Assembly: GCF_016031635.1 (NCBI RefSeq)
Contig: NZ_JACEGD010000015.1
Location: 184,486 to 248,485, forward strand
DNA length: 64,000 nucleotides
Source: Bradyrhizobium diversitatis
GTDB lineage: Bacteria > Pseudomonadota > Alphaproteobacteria > Rhizobiales > Xanthobacteraceae
Reading direction: 5' to 3'
The notes beneath the pieces were generated by a model. It was given only the letters and a program-made list of their open reading frames with translations. It did no database searches and was not told the DNA's origin. The stretch's first letter is position 1; every line of letters starts with the position of its first letter. The translations under genes and the position numbers were made by a program. Below, piece after piece: positions 58,187 through 64,000 of the stretch.

Positions 58187-60909
58187 GCTTCGAGGTCAAC
58201 AGCAAGGCATTTTCTCAGGAGCCTCGCGCCGGCCAGTGCCTGCGCACGTTCCTGCGCGAGCTCGGCCATTTCGGCGTCAAAAAGGGCTGCGATGCCGGCG
58301 ATTGCGGTGCCTGCACCGTGCTGCTCGATGGGGAGCCGGTGCACAGCTGCCTGATCCCGGCGTTCCGCGCCGAGGGACGCGCCGTCATCACGATCGAAGG
58401 TCTTGGCGGAGATGACGGCACGCATCCGATGCAGCAGGCCTTCCTCGATGCGCAGGGCTTTCAATGCGGCTTTTGCACCGCCGGCATGATCCTGACCTGT
58501 GCCTCGCTGAACCAGGCCCAGCGGACCGATCTCGGCGTAGCTCTGAAGGGCAATATCTGCCGCTGCACCGGTTATCGTTCGATCGAGGATGCGATCCTCG
58601 GCAAGACCAATGTCGAGGCGAGCGTCGAGGCCGGCGCCGCGTTCGGCCGTAGCCTGCCGGCGCCGGCGGGTCCCGACATCGTGCGCGGCAAGACGCGCTA
58701 CACCTTCGATACCGCCATCGACGGACTGCTGCACATCAAGCTGCTGCGTTCGCCGCATGCTCACGCCAGGATCCTCACGATCGACAGGTCGGACGCCCTT
58801 CGCGTAGCCGGCGTGCATGCCGTGCTGACGCATGAGGATGCGCCATCCGTGCTGATGTCGACCGCGCGGCACGAGAAGGACTGGATGGACCCCGAGGACA
58901 CCCGAATCCTCGACGATGTCGTGCGTTTCATCGGCCAAAGGGTTGCCGCCGTCGTCGCCGAGACCGAAGCCGCCGCCGAGGAGGCATGCCGCAGGCTGAA
59001 AGTCAGCTACGAGATTCTGCCGGCGCTGAGCGACCCGGAGCAGGCGATGGATCCGGGCGCGCCCATCATTCATCCTGACCGCACCATTGCGAACCGCGTC
59101 GCGGACGCCCAGCGCAATCTCGTCGCGGAAACGCACGGCGAGTTCGGCGACGTCGCCGCGGCGCTCGCCACGTCCTCCGTGACCTACGAGGCCACTTTCC
59201 ACAGTCACCGTGTACAGCATGCGGCACTGGAGACGCATGGCGGCCTCGCATGGCTCGATGACGCAGGCGTGCTCAATGTCCGGACCTCGACGCAGGTCCC
59301 ATTCCTGACCCGGCGCGCGCTGTCGGACATCTTTCAGCTTCCCGTGGACAAGGTCCGCGTGTTCTGCGAACGCGTCGGAGGCGGCTTTGGCGGCAAGCAG
59401 GAGATGTTCGTCGAGGACATCCTGGCGCTCGCTGCGCTGAGGACCGGGCGGCCCGTGAAGCTGGAGCTCACCCGCGAGGAGCAGTTCATCGCGACCTCGA
59501 CGCGGCATCCGATGCGGGTCCACATCAAGGCGGGCGCCGATGCCGACGGCAAGCTCACCGCGCTCCAGCTCGACGTGCTCTCCAATACCGGCGCCTACGG
59601 CAATCATGCCGGCCCCGTGATGTTCCACGCTCTGGCCGAGTCCATCAGCGTGTACAATTGCCCGAACAAACGGGTGGACGGCTTCGCCGTCTACACTAAC
59701 ACGGTGCCGGCGGGCGCGTTTCGCGGTTACGGCCTGCCGCAGGCGCTGATCGCGGTGGAAGCCGCGATCGACGAGCTCGCGCGTCAGCTCGGCATCAGTC
59801 CCTACGCGATGCGACGGCGCAATATCATCAAGCCCGGCGATCCTATGCTGTCGCCGCCGCCGTCCGACTATCACGACGTGCTCTATGGCTCCTATGGGCT
59901 CGACCAGTGCCTCGACCTCGTCGAGCGCGCGATGCAGGCTGATGGCCCGCAGCCGAACCTGTCGCCGGAATGGCTGATCGGTGACGGCATTGCGCTGACC
60001 ATGATCGATACGGTGCCGCCGGCTGGCCACATCGCCGACGCGACGATCGCGCTCAACGATGACGGCGGCTTCGATCTCACCGTCGGCACGGCCGAGTTTG
60101 GCAACGGCACCAGCACCGTGCACCTCCAGATCGCCGCGACGACGCTCGCGACCACGGTCGGGAGAATCCGCCTGCGCCAGTCCGACACCGCCCATGGCGG
60201 CCACGACACCGGCGCCTATGGCAGCGCCGGCACCTTCGTCGCGGGCAAGGCGACGCATGCGGCGGCGATGCAGCTTGCGACCGAGCTGAGGGCGGCCGCC
60301 GCCGGCGTGTGGCTGTGCGACGTGGATACTTGCGTGCTCGATGGGGACGCCGTCGTCAGCGGCGTCCGGCGCATGCCCTATACGGAACTGGCGAAGCTCG
60401 CCCGCGAGCGCGGCCAGCCGTTCGCAGGCACCGGCAATTCCACCGGCACGCCGCGTTCGGTCGGCTTCAACGTGCAGGGTTTTCGTGTCGCCGTGAACAA
60501 GGGCACCGGCGAGCTTAGGATTCTCAGGAGCGTGCACGCCGCGGACGCGGGCGTCGTCGCCAATCCCATGCAGTGCCGCGGTCAGGTCGAAGGCGGCGTG
60601 GCGCAGGCGCTCGGCGCTGCGCTCTACGAGGAGATGGTGATCGACGCGAACGGCCGCGTCGTCAACCCGAAATTCCGCGACTACCACCTGCCCTCTTTCG
60701 CTGACGTTCCGCGCACGGAGGTGCACTTCGCCGAGACGTCCGACACGATCGGACCGCTCGGCGCAAAGTCCATGAGCGAGAGCCCCTACAATCCGGTCGC
60801 TGCCGCACTCGGCAACGCGATTGCGGATGCTACCGGCATCCGGTTCACCGCACCGCCCTTCAAACCGGACCGGCTGTTTCCGGCGCTGCACGAGAAGTTC
60901 GGCAGCTAG
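58183..60909 (+). CDS. Xanthine dehydrogenase, fused 2Fe-2S and molybdopterin subunits
   Basis: 908-aa molybdopterin-dependent oxidoreductase. Residues 1-150 are a [2Fe-2S] domain with cysteines C36, C41, C44, C56 (first cluster) and C95, C98, C126, C128 (second). Residues about 160-908 form the molybdenum-binding large subunit with GGGFGGKQ and, near the C terminus, the catalytic glutamate in SMSESPYNP. It oxidises hypoxanthine and xanthine to urate. Small and large subunits are fused, while the FAD subunit is separate, so the complex has two chains. The XdhC maturation factor is not in the window. Confidence 0.87.
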   Translation: MSFEVNSKAFSQEPRAGQCLRTFLRELGHFGVKKGCDAGDCGACTVLLDGEPVHSCLIPAFRAEGRAVITIEGLGGDDGTHPMQQAFLDAQGFQCGFCTAGMILTCASLNQAQRTDLGVALKGNICRCTGYRSIEDAILGKTNVEASVEAGAAFGRSLPAPAGPDIVRGKTRYTFDTAIDGLLHIKLLRSPHAHARILTIDRSDALRVAGVHAVLTHEDAPSVLMSTARHEKDWMDPEDTRILDDVVRFIGQRVAAVVAETEAAAEEACRRLKVSYEILPALSDPEQAMDPGAPIIHPDRTIANRVADAQRNLVAETHGEFGDVAAALATSSVTYEATFHSHRVQHAALETHGGLAWLDDAGVLNVRTSTQVPFLTRRALSDIFQLPVDKVRVFCERVGGGFGGKQEMFVEDILALAALRTGRPVKLELTREEQFIATSTRHPMRVHIKAGADADGKLTALQLDVLSNTGAYGNHAGPVMFHALAESISVYNCPNKRVDGFAVYTNTVPAGAFRGYGLPQALIAVEAAIDELARQLGISPYAMRRRNIIKPGDPMLSPPPSDYHDVLYGSYGLDQCLDLVERAMQADGPQPNLSPEWLIGDGIALTMIDTVPPAGHIADATIALNDDGGFDLTVGTAEFGNGTSTVHLQIAATTLATTVGRIRLRQSDTAHGGHDTGAYGSAGTFVAGKATHAAAMQLATELRAAAAGVWLCDVDTCVLDGDAVVSGVRRMPYTELAKLARERGQPFAGTGNSTGTPRSVGFNVQGFRVAVNKGTGELRILRSVHAADAGVVANPMQCRGQVEGGVAQALGAALYEEMVIDANGRVVNPKFRDYHLPSFADVPRTEVHFAETSDTIGPLGAKSMSESPYNPVAAALGNAIADATGIRFTAPPFKPDRLFPALHEKFGS

Positions 60910-61796
60910 CTGCCGCGATAGGTCGAATAGCTCCAGGGCGTGACCAGCAGCGGCACGTGGTAATGGCTTTCCGGCTCGCTGATCGCAAAGCGCAGCGGGA
61001 TCTCGTCGAGAAACGGCGGATCGGACAGCGGCACATTGCGCTCCGCGTAGTATTGGGCAACGCGGAATCTGAGCTCGTAGCGGCCGATCGGCAGCGGGCG
61101 ACCGCCGATCAGAGGCTGGTCGGTGCGCCCGTCGGCATTGGTCACCGCGCGCGCGATGATGCGGCTCTCGCCAAGGCTCGCGAGCTCGACGAGCTCGATC
61201 GGGACGCCCGGCGCGGGCTTGCCAATGTGATTGTCCAGCACATGGGTCGAGAGCCGGCCGTGCACCTTCAGCCTGTCGTCGGCCATGACGAGCTGATCTA
61301 GCCGCAGCGCGGAGATGCGGCCAATTTCCTCGATCGCACGTCGCGTCTCGGTCTTGGCGATATTGAGCAGTCGCGTCTCGAAGTCGCGCAGCACGGAATC
61401 CCTGGTGTGACGGCGCACGCAGACGATATAGGGGAAGCCGAACTTGTCGCGGTAGGCGCCGTTGGCACGCTCGAACGCCGCATATTCGGCCTCCGACAAC
61501 CGGTCGAGCCCGGCGCTGTTCTGCTCGTCGGTCGATTCCGCGGTGAGGCCGGCGGCGCGCTGCGTCTTGTCGGCGAGATCGGGATGCGCCCGGATCAGCG
61601 CCAGCTGCACGTCAGGCTCGGCACTCTGGATCGCCGCCATCAGCGCGGCGTGCAGCTCATTGATGCCGGCGAACGGCCGCTTTGCCGCGAGTTGCTCGGC
61701 GATCCATGGCGAATATTCGACGACATTGGCGAGCGCGGCGACGAAGTCGGCCTTGCTGGCGGCGTTGAGGTCGGCGAGCGAGATCTGCGACATCAT
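60906..61796 (-). CDS. Bifunctional OHCU decarboxylase / 5-hydroxyisourate hydrolase
   Basis: 296-aa fusion. Residues about 1-165 are a 2-oxo-4-hydroxy-4-carboxy-5-ureidoimidazoline decarboxylase (SKADFVAALANVVEYSPWIAEQ ... IRAHPDLAD). Residues about 180-296 are a transthyretin-like 5-hydroxyisourate hydrolase (GRLSTHVLDNHIGKPAPGVPI) ending with the diagnostic YRGS. Together they turn the urate oxidase product into S-allantoin. Start M at 61796 (or 61793) just 1-4 bp after the allantoinase stop; an ATG at 61826 is less likely. The stop shares AGCTAGCT with the convergent xanthine dehydrogenase stop. Confidence 0.9.
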   Translation of the reverse strand: MMSQISLADLNAASKADFVAALANVVEYSPWIAEQLAAKRPFAGINELHAALMAAIQSAEPDVQLALIRAHPDLADKTQRAAGLTAESTDEQNSAGLDRLSEAEYAAFERANGAYRDKFGFPYIVCVRRHTRDSVLRDFETRLLNIAKTETRRAIEEIGRISALRLDQLVMADDRLKVHGRLSTHVLDNHIGKPAPGVPIELVELASLGESRIIARAVTNADGRTDQPLIGGRPLPIGRYELRFRVAQYYAERNVPLSDPPFLDEIPLRFAISEPESHYHVPLLVTPWSYSTYRGS

Positions 61797-61797
61797 C

Positions 61798-62733
61798 TCA
61801 CCCGATCTCGAATGCGTTGACGGCAAGATGGGCGTGCCTGTCGTGCCAGTGCTGCGCGATCTGCAGCCGCGTCGGCACCCAGACGCGCTCGTGCTTGCCG
61901 ATATAGTCGAGGAAGCGGATCAAGCCTGCTGCGCGGCCGGGCCGGCCGACGAGGCGGCAATGCAGGCCGACCGACATCATCTTCGGCGCGGTTTCGCCTT
62001 CGGCGTAGAGCACGTCGAAGGCGTCCTTCAGATAGGTGAAGAACTGCTCGCCTTCCGCGAACCCTTGCGGGTTGATGAAGCGCATGTCGTTGGCGTCCAA
62101 CGTATAGGGAATGATGAGCTGCTTGCCGCCCGGACCCTTCACCCAATAGGGCAGATCGTCGGCATAGGAGTCGCAGAGATAGAGGAAGCCGCCTTCCTCC
62201 ATCAGCAGCCGGTTGGTGTTGATCGAGGAGCGCCCGGTGTACCAACCCAGCGGCCGCGAGCCGGTCGCCTCGATATGCACGCGGATGGACTCGGCGATCT
62301 CGGCGCGCTCCTGCGCCTCCGTCATGTCCTTGTGCTCGATCCATTTCAGGCTGTGGCTGGCGATATCCCAGCCCGCCTCCTTCATCGCCGCGACGATTTC
62401 CGGATTGCGTGCGAGCGCGGTGGCGACGCCGAACACGGTGGTCGGCCAGTTGCGCGCGGTGAACATCCGCCACAGCCGCCAGAAGCCGGCGCGCGAGCCA
62501 TATTCGAACATCGATTCGATATTGGCGTGGCGCTGGCCCGGCCAGGGCTGCGCGCCGAGCACGTCGGACAGGAAGGCTTCCGAGGCGCGGTCGCCGTGCA
62601 GGATGTTGTTCTCGCCGCCTTCCTCGAAATTGACGACGAACTGCACCGCGACCCGCGCGTCACCGGGCCATTGCGGATGCGGCGGGTTGCGGCCGTAGCC
62701 ACGCAGATCGCGCGGGTAGCGGGGCTCAGTCAC
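61798..62733 (-). CDS. puuE: Allantoinase PuuE (polysaccharide deacetylase fold)
   Basis: 311-aa cofactor-light allantoinase of the NodB/polysaccharide-deacetylase fold. The sequence RDLRGYGRNPPHPQWPGDARVAVQFVVNFEEGGEN opening, GWDIASHSLKW and the internal GWYTGRSSINTNRLLMEEGGFLYLCDSYADDLPYW match PuuE. It converts allantoin to allantoate, feeding the amidohydrolase at 48674. It lies between the DUF3830 gene (1 bp upstream) and the OHCU/HIU fusion gene, forming a tight leftward operon. Confidence 0.9.
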   Translation of the reverse strand: MTEPRYPRDLRGYGRNPPHPQWPGDARVAVQFVVNFEEGGENNILHGDRASEAFLSDVLGAQPWPGQRHANIESMFEYGSRAGFWRLWRMFTARNWPTTVFGVATALARNPEIVAAMKEAGWDIASHSLKWIEHKDMTEAQERAEIAESIRVHIEATGSRPLGWYTGRSSINTNRLLMEEGGFLYLCDSYADDLPYWVKGPGGKQLIIPYTLDANDMRFINPQGFAEGEQFFTYLKDAFDVLYAEGETAPKMMSVGLHCRLVGRPGRAAGLIRFLDYIGKHERVWVPTRLQIAQHWHDRHAHLAVNAFEIG

Positions 62734-63147
62734 TCAGACTTCCTCGAACCGGATCGGCAGGGCGCCCTTCCACAGCACGCTCTTGCCCAGCGTCGCCAGA
62801 TTCTCCAGGCCCGAGGTCAGCGTGATGAAATGGTTGCCCGCGAGCTGGCCCATCTTGCTCGCGAAATGCACGCCGCCATAGGCGAGCAGGATCTCGGTCT
62901 CGCTGATGCCACCCGGGTAAAGGATGATCTGGCCGGGCGCGGGATAGCTGGTGTGGTTCTCGTAGCCGACGCCGAAATCGAGGTCGCCGAGCGGCATCCA
63001 TACGCCCTCACCGCTCCAGCGCACATGGATGATGTGGCTTTCGAACGGCAGTGCCTTGCGAAACGCGGCGACGGTCTTCGGCGCCAATTGCTCTTCGAAG
63101 CGGGCATCGAAGGTGAAATCGCCGGCGCTGATAACGAGTTTGCTCAT
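62734..63147 (-). CDS. DUF3830 family protein
   Basis: 137-aa cyclophilin-like small protein (MSKLVISAGDFTFDARFEEQ, APKTVAAFRKALPFESHIIHVRWSGEGVWMPLGDLDFG, YPGGISETEILLAYGGVHFASKMGQLAGNHF in three blocks) as in DUF3830. Its stop is adjacent to the allantoinase start, so it belongs to the purine operon. The role is unknown: the fold hints at binding a small ring or isomerising a ureide. ATG at 63147 is the likely start; the frame reaches 63180. Confidence 0.8.
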   Translation of the reverse strand: MSKLVISAGDFTFDARFEEQLAPKTVAAFRKALPFESHIIHVRWSGEGVWMPLGDLDFGVGYENHTSYPAPGQIILYPGGISETEILLAYGGVHFASKMGQLAGNHFITLTSGLENLATLGKSVLWKGALPIRFEEV

Positions 63148-63488
63148 CTCATCTCTCTGAATCGGGACCGGTGGCCCCACGGATAACGCTCAAGCAAAGA
63201 GCATTCCCGACAGTTTCACGCAAGTGGTGGAGTGAAGCCCGGCAGCGCCGGGACCAGAAGATGTCTCGACACCCTCGTCGCCTGAAAACTCAACCGGTTC
63301 ATTGAACCGGATTGTGGCGGGCAAGTCCACCGGCGCCGCCGCCGGAATTGCCGAATAATTGGCCGCGCCCCAGGGGCCACACGACCCGATGCCGCAACAT
63401 GGGCCCCGGCTCTGCAACGCACCGTCGAAGAGACGCTGCGCTGCGTCCGGGGCACGAGAGTGGAGTTTGGCGCACGCTCTCTCCTCCG
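63148..63488. other. Right-edge intergenic stretch before the repeat
   Basis: Contains no confident frame. Together with the repeat at 63489-63611 and the 158 bp that follow, it separates the purine operon from the mobile element at the right edge. Confidence 0.5.
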
Positions 63489-63611
63489 CGTCATTGCGAG
63501 CCACCGGGTCGGCGCGAAGCGCCGCCCGATGACAGGCTCCGCGAAGCAATCCAGAGTCTTTCCGCGGAGGGGATTCTGGATTGCTTCGTCGCTACGCTCC
63601 TCGCAATGACG
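63489..63611. repeat. Large dispersed inverted repeat (rhizobial palindromic element)
   Basis: Outer arms CGTCATTGCGAG (63489-63500) and CTCGCAATGACG (63600-63611) are perfect complements, and inner arms GCGAAGCAATCCAGA (63541-63555) and TCTGGATTGCTTCG are nearly perfect, giving a long cruciform. Sequences of this type (CGTCATTGCGAG ... AAGCAATCCAGA) recur in Bradyrhizobium and Rhodopseudomonas intergenic regions, in my recollection. No coding content. Confidence 0.72.
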
Positions 63612-63741
63612 GTGGATGTGGCTGCAGACACGCCGTCGCGTTCTCGCGGCTGAACTCGCCCGAGCTTTGCTTCGTCGCTCACCCTCTCGAGCCAAGAGGG
63701 CACAGGGAAGACCGCATAGGCGTTAAGTTTATTCTTGAGTG

Positions 63742-63763
63742 TTGGAATCACACGTGATTCCAA
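63742..63763. repeat. Near-perfect palindrome with two GANTC sites before the transposase
   Basis: Arms TTGGAATCAC (63742-63751) and GTGATTCCAA (63754-63763) with AC between. Each arm holds a GANTC (CcrM methylation) site. It ends 6 bp before the transposase start and may be an element terminal repeat or a methylation-sensitive control site. Confidence 0.6.
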
Positions 63764-63769
63764 AGCGGG

Positions 63770-64000
63770 ATGGCAGACGAATCGCTTCTGAACGAGGACT
63801 GGACGAGAGTGGTTACGCAGCTCGGCGGGGCTGCGCAGCTTGAGATAAGCGCGCGCCAGACGAAGGCTTTCGTGCGGCGGCGCCAAATTCCAGATGCGGT
63901 GTCGTTACTTCGGCTGATGCTGGCCTATTGTCTGGGTGAACGAGGGTTGAGATCGACAGCCGCGTGGGCCGCTTCTGTTGGCCTTGCCGACCTCAGCAGC
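63770..64000 (+). mobile_element. IS4-type transposase, N-terminal part (cut by window end)
   Basis: Open frame MADESLLNEDWTRVVTQLGG followed by SARQTKAFVRRRQIPDAVSLLRLMLAYCLGERGLRSTAAWAASVGLADLSS with no stop before the edge. The pattern (SARxTKAFxRxR, LLRLxLAY, LRxTAAWA) is that of IS4-family transposase N termini. The DDE core lies beyond the window, so integrity cannot be judged. Confidence 0.7.

Noticed and set aside
57202..60891. 1229-aa minus-strand open frame antisense to the xanthine dehydrogenase genes
   Set aside because: The opposite strand encodes proteins with clear Fe-S, FAD and Mo motifs; the antisense translation is Arg/His/Asp-rich with no family features, as expected for high-GC mirror frames.
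16089..60910. Overlapping convergent stops (16092-16095 and 60906-60909) as a regulatory device
   Set aside because: Both arise from CTAG-containing palindromic stops and compact packing; no evidence of function.
1..64000. CRISPR arrays, toxin-antitoxin pairs, restriction systems
   Set aside because: No regularly spaced repeats or recognisable defence genes were found; the S24/GcrA-like island is regulatory, not a defence system.

Overview
This window is high-GC chromosomal DNA from an alphaproteobacterium, most likely Bradyrhizobium or a close relative in Nitrobacteraceae. The inference rests on gene content and style: a CoA-dependent anthranilate pathway with a fused monooxygenase/reductase, a GcrA-type regulator, a phasin, many short rhizobial-type proteins and a dispersed inverted repeat. 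No rRNA, tRNA or CRISPR array was found.

Region 1 (about 1-16.1 kb) encodes aerobic, CoA-dependent degradation of 2-aminobenzoate (anthranilate) or a close analogue. It has a benzoate/2-aminobenzoate-CoA ligase with a RidA protein, a MarR regulator, a LivK-type binding protein with a cupin, a single-component FAD monooxygenase, the salicylyl-CoA/2-aminobenzoyl-CoA monooxygenase-reductase fusion, enoyl-CoA hydratase and SDR. A rightward operon follows: alpha/beta hydrolase, acyl-CoA dehydrogenase-like protein, second CoA ligase, opine-dehydrogenase-family protein and 3-hydroxyacyl-CoA dehydrogenase. A 14-bp palindrome close to TTTTAAGCTTMAAA recurs at the control regions and is the probable MarR operator.

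Region 2 (16.1-26.7 kb) is a second catabolic module: a NicX-like (2,5-dihydroxypyridine dioxygenase family) ring-cleavage candidate, an SsuABC-like importer with two permeases, an IlvD/Edd dehydratase, a 3-hydroxyisobutyrate-dehydrogenase-like protein, a two-component FADH2 hydroxylase with its reductase, and a CaiB/BaiF CoA-transferase. One copy of the palindrome lies in front of its binding-protein gene, so it may be co-regulated with region 1. The substrate is unknown; this is the best candidate for an undescribed pathway.

Region 3 (26.7-48.6 kb) is mixed housekeeping and accessory DNA: small secreted, membrane and stress proteins, an atypical NRAMP transporter, an enolase-superfamily enzyme, arginase, a decayed EAL gene, cytochrome c, a phasin, a regulatory island (DUF6456-like protein, GcrA-like protein, LexA/CI-like S24 repressor, 91-aa protein) with a second shared operator, a quinone oxidoreductase, and a MoxR/CoxE-type pair behind an RNA hairpin that could hide its ribosome binding site.

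Region 4 (48.6-63.2 kb) is a purine-salvage and ureide-catabolism island: allantoate amidohydrolase, guanine-deaminase-like enzyme, BMP/Nup-type nucleobase ABC transporter, 8-oxoguanine deaminase, two-gene xanthine dehydrogenase, fused OHCU decarboxylase/HIU hydrolase, PuuE allantoinase and a DUF3830 protein. Urate oxidase is not in the window. The right edge holds a dispersed palindromic repeat and the 5' end of an IS4-type transposase.
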